A stretch of 64,000 bases of DNA from an uncultured Prevotellaceae bacterium (GTDB taxonomy: Bacteria; Bacteroidota; Bacteroidia; Bacteroidales; Bacteroidaceae). Made by a program: the position numbers and the translations under genes. Position 1 is the stretch's first letter, and each line of letters opens with the position of its first letter. The notes beneath the pieces are model-generated. The model was not told where the DNA came from and ran no database searches. It saw nothing but the letters and a program-made list of their open reading frames with translations. This document shows, piece by piece, positions 51,795 through 60,585 of the stretch. The stretch spans positions 53,158-117,157 of the forward strand of contig CAMIYC010000006.1 of the NCBI GenBank assembly GCA_946402905.1. The letters run 5' to 3'.

Positions 51795-51877
51795 CCACGT
51801 CACAGAATGCTGACAGCGTGCAAATCGGAGAAATCATCAAAAAAAGACCCGATTTGTGAAAAAATCAGAATGAATTC

Positions 51878-51909
51878 TTTGGAGGTTGGATTATTTTTTA
51901 TAAATTTGC
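51878..51909 (+). promoter_or_regulatory. Promoter of KSVWDD peptide 2
   Basis: TTTG at 51878-51881, 19 bases, then TAAATTTGC at 51901. TATAAATTTGCACC is identical to the module 1 promoter. It gives peptide 2 its own transcript, separate from the large gene before it, with a leader of about 100 bases. Confidence 0.82.
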
Positions 51910-52009
51910 ACCGATTAGTAGAATATGCAGTCAGTGAGACTGACTTACAGTTCACCAATACGAAAAGAAAAGAAACAAAAAAAATAACAATTAATATCTT
52001 CTTAGCATC

Positions 52010-52195
52010 ATGAAAAAAGAATATGTAAAACCTGAGAGCAGATTTGTGGATATTACCGTCAATGATTCCCTTTTGGATGGCCCAGCCATTTCTGACGTAG
52101 CCGAAGAGTCCAACCGTGGCATTTGGGAAGACTATGACAAGCTTCCGACAAGCAAGAGTGTATGGGATGACGAGAGCATAAAAGAAGAAGAATAA
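52010..52195 (+). CDS. KSVWDD peptide 2 (61 residues)
   Basis: Small acidic protein starting 'MKKEYVKPESRFV' and ending 'TSKSVWDDESIKEEE'. It shares the MKKxYxxP start and the KSVWDD end with peptide 1 at 48285; the middle has diverged. There is no signal sequence or membrane segment. It follows the module 2 protein by 215 bases and has its own consensus promoter. A strong hairpin follows. I recognise no named family; the repeated pairing with a large exported protein is the main clue. Confidence 0.75.
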   Translation: MKKEYVKPESRFVDITVNDSLLDGPAISDVAEESNRGIWEDYDKLPTSKSVWDDESIKEEE

Positions 52196-52210
52196 AAGAG
52201 ACAGTATACG

Positions 52211-52239
52211 AATAGCGGCTGTCGATGACAGCCGCTATT
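52211..52239. terminator. Hairpin between peptide 2 and menE
   Basis: AATAGCGGCTGTC-GAT-GACAGCCGCTATT: a 13-base perfect stem ending in TTTC. It overlaps the stop codon of menE, so it may end transcripts from both convergent genes. Confidence 0.82.
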
Positions 52240-53230
52240 TCATACTCATCAGACGCTTTGGTTTTCCAGTCTCAGTAAGGGGTAACGAATCCACAAAGAC
52301 TATTTTTTGCGGTTTCCAATATTTAGGGAGGGCATGATAAAAAATGTCGTCCAATTTTTTATTGCCTTTACCCTCAATGACTAATACGACGATTTCCCCA
52401 TATTTTTCATCCTTTTGCTTTGTGATAAAAAACGGTTGTCTGATATACGGTCTGAGACATCTCTCCACCTCCTCAGCCTGTATTTTTATCCCCCCACTGC
52501 ATATCACATTATCTTTCCGCCCCAAGATACGGAATCGCCGTCCGTCATCTGCGATTTCAGCTATATCATTAGTGGTCAACTTGCCCTCACATACAAGAGG
52601 CGCATCGATGACCAGACACTGGTCTTCATTGACAGACACTGTGACATGTTTGAACGGTACGTACCACAAGCTTGCTTCCGGCCCACTGATTCTACGTAAC
52701 GCGATATGCGAAAGCGTCTCCGTCATGCCGTATGTGCTCCACACCGCATGAGGGAACCCCTTTAGAACATTCTCCAGAGCCTCATCGACAGCCCCTCCTC
52801 CGATGATGAGATGCCTGATGTCTTTCAGTCTTTCCAATTCTCCGGGCACCCTGACCGAGTTATAAACCTGGAGAGGTACCATTGCAGCGAAATCGATGTG
52901 CCGTTGCTCCACCCCCTGATTAGCCAGAGGATGTCCGGAAGGAGGTACTTCCAACAATTTCATCCCCCTCTGCAAGGCCCTGACCACCATCATTTTGCCT
53001 GCTATATAGTCTAAAGGCATACACAGCAGTGCCGTATCTCCTGCTTTCAGTCCCAGGAAGTCGCAGGTGATGCGTGCACTCTCCATCATTCTACGTTTCT
53101 CGACCATCATCTTTTTCGGTTCGCCTGTAGATCCACTTGTTTTCACCTGTACATACGGCGAGTCATTCTGCCAGACGGCCAAAAAGCTTTCAAGACTATC
53201 AGATGGATGATTAATGAAGTTCTGAGCCAT
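52235..53230 (-). CDS. menE: o-Succinylbenzoate-CoA ligase
   Basis: AMP-forming ligase of 331 residues. 'VQVKTSGSTGEPKKMMVEKRRM' is the ATP-binding P-loop, 'AVWSTYGMTETLSHIALRRI' the adenylation core and 'FRILGRKDNVICSGGIKIQAEEVE' the hinge motif; 'LPLTETGKPKR' has the catalytic Lys. It activates OSB for ring closure by MenB. I start at 53230 (MAQNFINHPSD), overlapping menC by 20 bases; a longer reading runs into menC. It is shorter than typical 450-residue MenE, as is usual in Bacteroidetes. Confidence 0.93.
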   Translation of the reverse strand: MAQNFINHPSDSLESFLAVWQNDSPYVQVKTSGSTGEPKKMMVEKRRMMESARITCDFLGLKAGDTALLCMPLDYIAGKMMVVRALQRGMKLLEVPPSGHPLANQGVEQRHIDFAAMVPLQVYNSVRVPGELERLKDIRHLIIGGGAVDEALENVLKGFPHAVWSTYGMTETLSHIALRRISGPEASLWYVPFKHVTVSVNEDQCLVIDAPLVCEGKLTTNDIAEIADDGRRFRILGRKDNVICSGGIKIQAEEVERCLRPYIRQPFFITKQKDEKYGEIVVLVIEGKGNKKLDDIFYHALPKYWKPQKIVFVDSLPLTETGKPKRLMSMK

Positions 53231-54251
53231 GACCAAAATATAATTTTTCTCCCCGAATCTCCAAAGGTATTTGTATATTGTCGGTAAACAACTGCCCCGT
53301 GCCCAGCCCCTGCGGCATCTGTATATGCTCGCCATAGACATGTGCACAGAACTGTGCGATGGCAGACAGTCCCACATTGCTCTCCAGAGCACTTGTGATC
53401 CAGTGTTGTATGCCCCGCTGGTCAGCCATTCTGACCCACTCCTCCACACCAGAGATTCCCCCATGCAATGATGGTTTTAAGATGATGTAGCTGGGTCTTA
53501 TCACGTCGAGGAGTTGTTCTTTCATCTGAGGGATGTTCACCCCAATAAGTTCTTCATCGAGCGCTATGGGCAGAGGCGAGATCCTGCACAGTTCAGCCAT
53601 GCTTTTCCAGTTTCCCTGCCTGATAGGTTGTTCAATGGAATGGATATCAAAGAGGCTGAGTTGCTCCAGCTTTCTGAGAGCCTCATGCGGTGCGAAAGCG
53701 CCATTCGCATCCACCCTCAGTTGTATGACCTCACTGGAGAAAACATTTCTGATGTGCCTGATCAACTCTAATTCCCGATTGAAATCGATTGCACCTATTT
53801 TGAGTTTTACGCAGTGAAATCCACTTTTCACCTTTTCGTCTATCCTGCTTAACATCTCGTCGTAAGACCCCATCCACACCAGACCATTGATGGGAATGCC
53901 CACCCTTCCCTGTGTGAACGGAGTGTCGTAGACGACATTACCACCGTGCTGCAGATTGCGCAATGCCGTCTCCAGTCCGAAGAGCATAGAGGGATAAGGA
54001 CGCAACATCTGCACGTCCAGCGTCCCTTTCTGTTGCATGACGTCGCACAGTCGCCTCAACACATTTTCATAATCCGGAATGGCATCGCAGCTCAAATCCG
54101 GCAAAGGAGCACACTCCCCCCGCCCCACCCTTCCGGGCCAGCGTTCGTCGGTGACCGTCACCATCCATGAAGCCCTCTCCGTATACACGCCCCTTGAGGT
54201 GCCGGCAGGCTGCCGAAAATGAAAGACTTGTTTGGTAATAGAAAATTTCAT
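53211..54251 (-). CDS. menC: o-Succinylbenzoate synthase
   Basis: Enolase-superfamily enzyme of 346 residues. 'FHCVKLKIGAIDF' gives the KxK catalytic lysine pair, 'LRVDANGAFAP' the first metal Asp, 'SIEQPI' the Glu, 'IALDEELIG' the second Asp/Glu and 'YIILKPSLHGG' the second catalytic Lys. It dehydrates SHCHC to OSB. It starts eight bases after menB on the - strand. Confidence 0.94.
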   Translation of the reverse strand: MKFSITKQVFHFRQPAGTSRGVYTERASWMVTVTDERWPGRVGRGECAPLPDLSCDAIPDYENVLRRLCDVMQQKGTLDVQMLRPYPSMLFGLETALRNLQHGGNVVYDTPFTQGRVGIPINGLVWMGSYDEMLSRIDEKVKSGFHCVKLKIGAIDFNRELELIRHIRNVFSSEVIQLRVDANGAFAPHEALRKLEQLSLFDIHSIEQPIRQGNWKSMAELCRISPLPIALDEELIGVNIPQMKEQLLDVIRPSYIILKPSLHGGISGVEEWVRMADQRGIQHWITSALESNVGLSAIAQFCAHVYGEHIQMPQGLGTGQLFTDNIQIPLEIRGEKLYFGHGSELH

Positions 54252-54259
54252 ATTTGTAT

Positions 54260-55081
54260 TTACGGCATCTTAGGATACTTCTTAAAGTCGGGTTTTCTCT
54301 TCTCCAAGAAAGCCTTTCCGCCCTCCTGAGCTTCATCCAGGAAATAGTAAAGCATGGTGCAGTCGCCAGCCAGTTGCTGTATGCCCGCCTGTCCGTCAAG
54401 TTCCGCATTCAGTCCGGCTTTTATCATTCTTAGCGCCATGGGGCTTCGTTCCATCATTGTCTCTGCCCATGCCACGCATTCGTCTTCCAGTTGGTCGAGC
54501 GGAACCACCTTATTGACCATTCCCATTTTTTCTGCCTCTGCTGCGGAGTATTGTCTGCAGAGAAACCATATCTCCCGTGCTTTTTTCTGCCCGACGATGC
54601 GAGCCAGGTAGGATGAACCGAATCCTGCATCAAACGACCCCACTTTTGGTCCTGTCTGCCCGAAGATGGCATTCTCGCTGGCAATGGTCAGGTCGCAGAC
54701 CAGATGCAGCACATGTCCTCCGCCAATAGCGTAGCCATTGACCATGGCAATGACAGGTTTAGGTAGTCTTCTGATTTGCATCTGCACGTCGAGCACACTG
54801 AGGCGTGGCACGCCTTGTTCGTCAACATACCCGCCTCGGCCCTTGACGTGCATGTCGCCACCAGAGCAGAAAGCCTTGTCGCCAGCTCCTGTGAGCAGTA
54901 CGACACAGATATCCTGTGCTTCCCTGCAATAGGCAAAAGCCTGCGACATTTCCCAGGTGGTTTTGGGCGTAAACGCATTACGATAGCGTGGGCGATTGAT
55001 GGTGATCTTTGCTATTCCATTGTACTCTTCAAAAAGGATTTCCTCGAAATCCTTGATTTTTTTCCATTCTCTTTTTGACAT
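54260..55081 (-). CDS. menB: 1,4-Dihydroxy-2-naphthoyl-CoA synthase
   Basis: Crotonase-fold enzyme of 273 residues. '[22 protein letters not shown]', '[25 protein letters not shown]' (oxyanion hole and the loop Gly-Asp), '[22 protein letters not shown]' and '[25 protein letters not shown]' are signature regions. It closes the naphthoquinone ring. It is separated from menD by about 290 bases of repeats, so it may have a separate promoter or rely on readthrough. Confidence 0.96.
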   Translation of the reverse strand: MSKREWKKIKDFEEILFEEYNGIAKITINRPRYRNAFTPKTTWEMSQAFAYCREAQDICVVLLTGAGDKAFCSGGDMHVKGRGGYVDEQGVPRLSVLDVQMQIRRLPKPVIAMVNGYAIGGGHVLHLVCDLTIASENAIFGQTGPKVGSFDAGFGSSYLARIVGQKKAREIWFLCRQYSAAEAEKMGMVNKVVPLDQLEDECVAWAETMMERSPMALRMIKAGLNAELDGQAGIQQLAGDCTMLYYFLDEAQEGGKAFLEKRKPDFKKYPKMP

Positions 55082-55173
55082 AGTTTTTGGGGAATTTATA
55101 GATTATAGGGTGGATAGATGCTATAGGATTTTATGTTGATGAGTTGTTTTTACTGCGGATGAGAGTTGAAATG

Positions 55174-55200
55174 AAACGCGGCACGCCGCGTCCCTACATT
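55174..55200 (+). repeat. Single copy of the GCGGCACGCCGC repeat
   Basis: AAACGCGGCACGCCGCGTCC followed by CTACATT, the same unit that forms the five-copy array at 20828-21032. Confidence 0.85.
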
Positions 55201-55228
55201 GGCGATTGAGAATTGCCCGGTTGGGAAA

Positions 55229-55355
55229 GTGTAAAAGTTGAATGGGGAAAATGTAAAAGGTGGATGGGGATGTGTAAAAGGTGAATGGGGATGTGTAAAA
55301 GGTGAATGGGGATGTATAAAAAGTGAATTGGGATGTGTAGAATTTGAATTATACA
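55229..55355. repeat. 21 bp tandem array between menD and menB
   Basis: Six units of GTGTAAAAGGTGAATGGGGAT begin at 55229, 55251, 55272, 55293, 55314 and 55335; the outer ones are degenerate. No gene is seen in 55082-55372, which also holds the single GC-rich unit at 55174. Confidence 0.88.
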
Positions 55356-55372
55356 TTATAAAATGTGAGTTA

Positions 55373-57100
55373 TCATTTGTGATTATTAAAATGTGCATAA
55401 TAGTTTACGAGAGCAGAGGTGTCGGTATCAGGGTCAGTGAAGACTTCGAGGAGTATGGGTCTGTTGGTCTGTTCTGTGAGAAGTCTTACTATGCCCACTT
55501 GCATCTCACTGATATTGTGTGCTTTCATATATCCGATATCACTCTGCTCGCATATACCTTGTGCGGAGGTATGATGCGCCCCATTTACAAAGGGTCGCAA
55601 GGCCTGGCTTTCGGTTAATCCATTCAACTGTCGGAAGATTCCCCCCTCTGCATTGTTTAGGAGGAGGATTCGCAAGTTGCCTCTGAGGTTTTTGTTCCAA
55701 AGTGCGTTTTGGTCATAGAAGAAGCTGAGGTCTCCGATGACACAGAACACCATGTCGTCAGTTGCCGCAGAGAATCCCGCTGCCGTAGACAAGGTGCCCT
55801 CAATGCCATTGACACCACGGTTGCAATATACAGGATGGTCGGCATAGATATTGGCAAGTCTCACCGCCGAACTATTAGCATAGTGCACCGCATAACCGTA
55901 ATCCATATCCTCCAACTGCTGTTCCAGGTATCTTACCGCAGCCATTTGAGAATAGGGAGGTTCGTATTCATCACGCGTCTTGCTAACCCGATCCAACAGG
56001 TTCTGCCATAGCTGGTGATACTCTATCTGTGACTTCACGGTCTCTGCCACCGTTGATCCATCCTCCGTGCAGTCTCCTGCCTGGACTCTATGTGCCAATG
56101 TCTTCATCAGGTCATAGAGGTCGCGCAGTTGCACCACCTCATCCGCATGCATGGTCACATCCCTTATCTCGCCATCTGGCGACACCATGACGGTTTTAGC
56201 TTCAATGCACCGTCTCAAAAAAGCTTTCATCCTTTTGCTCACCACTGTCCCCCCTCCATAGACGATGAGGTCGGGCCTGTAGCGGTCGTCGGCAGCTACA
56301 GCAGCTACGGCTTCGTCCACATTCTGTATAAAGGGGGGCAGCCAGCAAAGATTTTCAGCCAGGCAAACTCCTCTGTGCGATAGCAAGTTGACGGCGCTTT
56401 GCATATACTCTCTTTCACATGCAGTGTCATCTCTTCCGGCGAATTGTCCGATTATTATCATAGGTCGCTTTGCTCTCATCCACAAATCCACCACCCTTTC
56501 GGCACATTCGTCCCCCCGCGCAATCCGCCGGCATATCACCCTTTCCGCGGGCAGGTCCTTCGCAGAGAAATCAAAGAGCGGTTCAGCAATGGGCACATTG
56601 ATATGGACGGGTCCGTCGTATGGGAACTTCGTAGCCAGGAGAGCCTCGTTGACAAGGCGGTTGCAATGCCATCTGCCTGTATCGCCATTTATGACAGACG
56701 GCAGCGACACAAATTTGTTGACGCAGCATGCCAACGCGCCAGGCTGTCTCATAGTCTGCCCGTCCAGCTGGTCGATCCATGCCTCCGGTCGATCTGCAGA
56801 GATGATAATGAGGGGCAGGTGCTGATAGTAAGCCTCAGCTACAGCTGGAGCCAAATTGAGCAGTGCCGATCCCGAGGTGACACATACTGCTACTTGTGTT
56901 TTTTTGGCCAGAGCGATGCCCAATGCAAAGAATCCTGCGCTACGCTCATCCGTCACAGGATAACAAGTGATGCTCTCGCAAAGGCAGAGGTTGTGTACGA
57001 TAGGCGCATTACGGCTTCCCGGGCAGAGCACGGCGTATCTCACCTGATGCGCCACGAGGAGCGCTGTGAGCGTATTGACAGAAGGGATATTGGCAAACAT
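55373..57100 (-). CDS. menD: SEPHCHC synthase
   Basis: Thiamine diphosphate enzyme of 575 residues. 'YAVLCPGSRNAPIVHNLC' and 'YPVTDERSAGFFALGIALAKKTQVAVCVTSGSALLNLAPAVAEAYYQHLPLIIISADRPEAW' are the N-terminal cofactor region with the catalytic Glu. 'CNRGVNGIEGTLSTAAGFSAATDDMVFCVIGDLSFFYDQNALWN' is the diphosphate-binding GD-x-N motif. It joins isochorismate with 2-oxoglutarate. It starts 11 bases after menF. Confidence 0.95.
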   Translation of the reverse strand: MFANIPSVNTLTALLVAHQVRYAVLCPGSRNAPIVHNLCLCESITCYPVTDERSAGFFALGIALAKKTQVAVCVTSGSALLNLAPAVAEAYYQHLPLIIISADRPEAWIDQLDGQTMRQPGALACCVNKFVSLPSVINGDTGRWHCNRLVNEALLATKFPYDGPVHINVPIAEPLFDFSAKDLPAERVICRRIARGDECAERVVDLWMRAKRPMIIIGQFAGRDDTACEREYMQSAVNLLSHRGVCLAENLCWLPPFIQNVDEAVAAVAADDRYRPDLIVYGGGTVVSKRMKAFLRRCIEAKTVMVSPDGEIRDVTMHADEVVQLRDLYDLMKTLAHRVQAGDCTEDGSTVAETVKSQIEYHQLWQNLLDRVSKTRDEYEPPYSQMAAVRYLEQQLEDMDYGYAVHYANSSAVRLANIYADHPVYCNRGVNGIEGTLSTAAGFSAATDDMVFCVIGDLSFFYDQNALWNKNLRGNLRILLLNNAEGGIFRQLNGLTESQALRPFVNGAHHTSAQGICEQSDIGYMKAHNISEMQVGIVRLLTEQTNRPILLEVFTDPDTDTSALVNYYAHFNNHK

Positions 57101-57111
57101 ATCTGGACTAT

Positions 57112-58224
57112 CTATGTATTGATCAAAGACATCATGGTTTCCATTTTAGCCTCGGTCTCGTCCCATTCAGTATCCATGACACTGTTTGCGAGCAGTCCGC
57201 CCCCGGCGTAGAGTGCACATCCGTCTTGATCGATTCTCATACATCTCAGCGACACATAAAGATGTGTATGATCCTCTGGGTTCATTGGCCCGACGAATCC
57301 GCTATAATATCCACGCGGTGCATATTCGTTGCTCACGATGAAGTCGCGTGCTGCCTCCTTCGGCAGCCCGCACACAGCTGGAGTGGGATATAGTTTCTGT
57401 AAGAGTTCTCCCAACCGGTCGTTGGAGGCCAGAGTGAAATGAAAATCGCTTCTGAGATGCACCAGATTTCCCGCCCTCATGGTATACGGTCCATCCTCTT
57501 CAATATCATCAGCGAAGTGTTCCAAGCACTCTGTGATATATGTGGAAACAAATCTTTGTTCCTGTATATTCTTGATGGTCCATCCTATGCTACTGTCTTT
57601 TGCTGCAAAACGGTGCTCTGCAGTCGGTGGATTGTCAAACATGAGCTGGTCTCCAGTCAGTTTCATAGTGCCTGCGAGCGACATGGTGAGCCATTCCTTT
57701 CCTTTTCCTTCGAGCAGTATCTCAGGTGTGGCCATCAGCCATGTGCCACATTTCTGAGCTGAGACGAGCACGACCATCATCCTTGGGTACATCTGGCATG
57801 CTTTCTTAAAAAGTTCGAGAGGTCCTTTCCCTTCTGGAAGAGACGCGCCCTGACAGCGTGCCAGTACGATTTTGCTGAACTCTCCATTCAAGATATGCGC
57901 ATGGAAGTTGGCGAAATCGATGGCATAGTGCCCCTTTGTACCATAGCAAGTTGTTTCCCCGGCTGGCCGGTCATAGATCATGTCGTTCAACATCGCTGTC
58001 AGTGTATTGTCAGCAGTGAGTTCGGACGGCTTTCTCTCCTCCACCCAGTCAGGATGCAGGAGCAGCACAGGATGTTGTCGGTTCACCTCAAAAGGAGCCA
58101 CGACGAACCCCCTTTTTCCACTCAATGTCGTGACGGAGAGCAATTCCTCAGGTTGTCCCTGCTTTTGTATCATGACCTGGCAGGTTTCCCCATAAGGAAG
58201 TCTATAAATGGCGAATCCAGGCAT
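57112..58224 (-). CDS. menF: Isochorismate synthase
   Basis: Chorismate-binding enzyme of 370 residues. The C-terminal domain has 'HILNGEFSKIVLARCQGA', 'TPEILLEGKGKEWLTMSLAGTMKLTG', 'PTAEHRFAAKDSSIGWT', 'HLRSDFHFTLASNDRLGELLQKLYPTPAVCGLPKEAARDFI' and 'YSGFVGPMNPEDHTHLYVSLRCMRI', the motifs for chorismate and magnesium. It opens menaquinone synthesis by turning chorismate into isochorismate. It is four bases after the thioesterase gene. Confidence 0.94.
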   Translation of the reverse strand: MPGFAIYRLPYGETCQVMIQKQGQPEELLSVTTLSGKRGFVVAPFEVNRQHPVLLLHPDWVEERKPSELTADNTLTAMLNDMIYDRPAGETTCYGTKGHYAIDFANFHAHILNGEFSKIVLARCQGASLPEGKGPLELFKKACQMYPRMMVVLVSAQKCGTWLMATPEILLEGKGKEWLTMSLAGTMKLTGDQLMFDNPPTAEHRFAAKDSSIGWTIKNIQEQRFVSTYITECLEHFADDIEEDGPYTMRAGNLVHLRSDFHFTLASNDRLGELLQKLYPTPAVCGLPKEAARDFIVSNEYAPRGYYSGFVGPMNPEDHTHLYVSLRCMRIDQDGCALYAGGGLLANSVMDTEWDETEAKMETMMSLINT

Positions 58225-58228
58225 ACCG

Positions 58229-58645
58229 CTATGACTTCTTTGAAGATATAATATAATTAGTGACCGTCACTGTAGAGATGACATCTCCCAAGGAGTCTGT
58301 GATTTCCACGTTCCACACATGCAGTCTTGTACCCTTTTGGACCAGATGTGCGAGTGCTGTGACCGTGTCGCCTTCCGACACCGCCTTGACATGAGCCCCG
58401 CTGACACTGATACCTACACAGATTTTCCCCGGACAAAGCGCAGACGAGCCTACACCTGCGAGATTTTCCGCAAGAGCCAGCGAAGCACCTCCGCTTAAGA
58501 ATCCAAAAGGCTGTCTGTTACGTTGGTCAACCTTCATGGTGGCCATACACATATCCTCATCAGGAGTAGAAACGAAATTCATACCGAGGGCAGTTGAAAG
58601 ATTCGGTTGACCCTCTATGATTTTTTTGATTTTTTCGATGTCCAT
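58229..58645 (-). CDS. menI: Hotdog-fold thioesterase, probable DHNA-CoA hydrolase
   Basis: PaaI/4HBT-type protein of 138 residues. 'QPFGFLSGGASLALAENLAGVGSSAL' is the hotdog helix with the acidic catalytic residue (Glu), preceded by the 'NRQPFGFLSGG' loop. Its place as first gene of the men unit suggests it hydrolyses 1,4-dihydroxy-2-naphthoyl-CoA, the step after MenB. The symbol is inferred from context; the family also has other acyl-CoA substrates. Confidence 0.78.
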   Translation of the reverse strand: MDIEKIKKIIEGQPNLSTALGMNFVSTPDEDMCMATMKVDQRNRQPFGFLSGGASLALAENLAGVGSSALCPGKICVGISVSGAHVKAVSEGDTVTALAHLVQKGTRLHVWNVEITDSLGDVISTVTVTNYIISSKKS

Positions 58646-58670
58646 AGTTTAAGGTTGTTTTTACCATGGG

Positions 58671-58678
58671 CAAAATTA
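58671..58678 (-). promoter_or_regulatory. Promoter -7 box of the men unit
   Basis: TAATTTTG followed by CC on the - strand, 25 bases before the start codon. No good -33 TTTG is seen at 19-21 bases, so it is tentative. Confidence 0.5.
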
Positions 58679-58780
58679 AGGTTTTTTTTTTATTTATAGC
58701 ATAAAAAGTTGGAAATTGTGCAAGAATGAAGGAGAAAGGCGAAGTTACTCCGTCTCGGGATAAAAAATGAATGAATTCAT

Positions 58781-58812
58781 TTTGTTCTCCACTCGACTTT
58801 TCGTAACTTTGC
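58781..58812 (+). promoter_or_regulatory. Promoter of lysS
   Basis: TTTG at 58781-58784, 19 bases, then TAACTTTGC at 58804-58812: a full consensus match, 27 bases before ATG 58840. Confidence 0.85.
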
Positions 58813-58839
58813 AGAAAATTAGTGCATACACATATATAT

Positions 58840-60573
58840 ATGAACATTTTAGAACTAAGCGAGCAAGAAATAGGCAGACGTCAGAGTCTGCAAGAGTTAC
58901 GCAACATGGGTATCGACCCATATCCAGCAGCCGAATTTTCCACCAACGCATACTCCACAGACATCAAGGAGCAGTTTGATGATGCAGCCACTCCCCGTGA
59001 AGTGGTTATAGCCGGCCGTATGATGAGCCGCCGTGTGATGGGCAAAGCGAGTTTTGCCGAGCTACAAGACTCCAAGGGCCGTATCCAAGTTTATATCACA
59101 CGTGATGACATTTGCCCAGAAGAGAACAAAGACCTATATAATATAGTATTCAAGCGTCTGCTTGACATCGGCGACTTTATCGGAGTGCGCGGTTTTGTTT
59201 TTCGCACCCAGACGGGCGAAATCAGCGTTCACGCCCAACAGTTGACGTTGCTCTCGAAGAGTCTGAAGCCCCTACCTATTGTTAAGTACAAAGACGGTGT
59301 GGCTTATGACAAGTTTGACGACCCCGAGTTGCGTTACCGTCAGCGCTATGTCGACCTTGTGGTGAACGAGGGTGTGAAAGACACCTTTTTGCAGCGTGCC
59401 ACAGTGATCCGTACGCTGCGCCGTGTGCTTGACGAGGCTGGTTATACAGAGGTGGAGACCCCCACCCTTCAATCGATTGCCGGTGGTGCGAGTGCCCGCC
59501 CTTTCATTACACATTTCAACGCCCTCGACCAAGACATGTATATGCGCATTGCCACGGAGCTTTATCTGAAGCGTCTGATTGTAGGAGGCTTTGAGGGTGT
59601 GTATGAGATTGGCAAGAATTTCCGCAACGAGGGTATGGACCGCAACCACAATCCTGAGTTCACCTGCATGGAGCTTTACGTCCAGTACAAAGACTACAAC
59701 TGGATGATGTCCTTCACAGAGAAGTTGCTTGAGACCATCTGTATCGCCGTCAACGGCAGCCCCGAGCGTGAGATTGACGGCCACATGGTGAGTTTCAAGG
59801 CGCCTTACCGCCGTCTTCCCATCCTTGATGCCATCAAGGAGAAGACCGGCTATGACCTGAACGGCATGGACGAAAGCAGCATTCGTGAAGTGTGTCTGAA
59901 GCTTGGCATGGAGATTGACGAGACGATGGGCAAGGGCAAATTGATCGACGAGATATTCGGTGAGTTTTGCGAGGGCACGTTCATCCAGCCCACGTTTATC
60001 ACCGACTATCCTGTAGAGATGTCTCCTCTGACCAAGATGCACCGCACGAAGCCTGGTCTTACCGAGCGTTTTGAGCTGATGGTCAACGGCAAGGAGCTTG
60101 CCAACGCCTACTCTGAGTTGAACGACCCCATTGATCAGGAAGAGCGTTTCGTAGAGCAGATGCGTCTGGCCGACAAAGGCGATGACGAGGCAATGATCAT
60201 CGATCAGGATTTCCTTCGTGCCCTTCAATATGGCATGCCACCCACCAGTGGCATTGGCATTGGCATCGACCGGCTGGTGATGCTGATGACCGGCAAGACG
60301 TATATTCAGGAAGTATTATTCTTCCCGCAGATGCGTCCGGAGAAGAAGGCTCCCAAGAGCAGTGTCAGCGAATGGGCTTCCATCGGTGTGAGTGCCGAAT
60401 GGGTACCCGTCTTCAACAAGTGCGGATACTACCTGGTGTCAGACATCAAAGACGTGAACCCCCAGAAACTTCAGATGGACGTTTGCGGTGTGAACAAGAA
60501 ATACAAGCTTGGCTATACGAATCCCAAAGTAGAGGAGTTTGCTCACTGGATAGAAGCAGCCAACGGCCAATAA
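58840..60573 (+). CDS. lysS: Lysyl-tRNA synthetase, class II
   Basis: Enzyme of 577 residues. The N-terminal OB domain ('VVIAGRMMSRRVMGKASFAELQDSKGRIQVYI') binds the anticodon. The catalytic domain has motif 1 near 'FLQRATVIRTLRRVLDEAGYTEVETPTL', motif 2 'IGKNFRNEGMDRNHNPEFTCMELY' and motif 3 'GIGIGIDRLVMLMTG'. After motif 3 there are about 75 extra residues ('WASIGVSAEWVPVFNKCGYYLVSDI...'), not found in E. coli LysRS and possibly helix-hairpin-helix-like; such tails are common in this phylum. I start at ATG 58840. Confidence 0.96.
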   Translation: MNILELSEQEIGRRQSLQELRNMGIDPYPAAEFSTNAYSTDIKEQFDDAATPREVVIAGRMMSRRVMGKASFAELQDSKGRIQVYITRDDICPEENKDLYNIVFKRLLDIGDFIGVRGFVFRTQTGEISVHAQQLTLLSKSLKPLPIVKYKDGVAYDKFDDPELRYRQRYVDLVVNEGVKDTFLQRATVIRTLRRVLDEAGYTEVETPTLQSIAGGASARPFITHFNALDQDMYMRIATELYLKRLIVGGFEGVYEIGKNFRNEGMDRNHNPEFTCMELYVQYKDYNWMMSFTEKLLETICIAVNGSPEREIDGHMVSFKAPYRRLPILDAIKEKTGYDLNGMDESSIREVCLKLGMEIDETMGKGKLIDEIFGEFCEGTFIQPTFITDYPVEMSPLTKMHRTKPGLTERFELMVNGKELANAYSELNDPIDQEERFVEQMRLADKGDDEAMIIDQDFLRALQYGMPPTSGIGIGIDRLVMLMTGKTYIQEVLFFPQMRPEKKAPKSSVSEWASIGVSAEWVPVFNKCGYYLVSDIKDVNPQKLQMDVCGVNKKYKLGYTNPKVEEFAHWIEAANGQ

Positions 60574-60585
60574 AAGAGATCATCT

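Noticed and set aside
51807..52013. Frame of 68 codons just before peptide 2
   Set aside because: It spans the consensus promoter at 51878-51909 and has no similarity to the other peptides or a ribosome-binding site.
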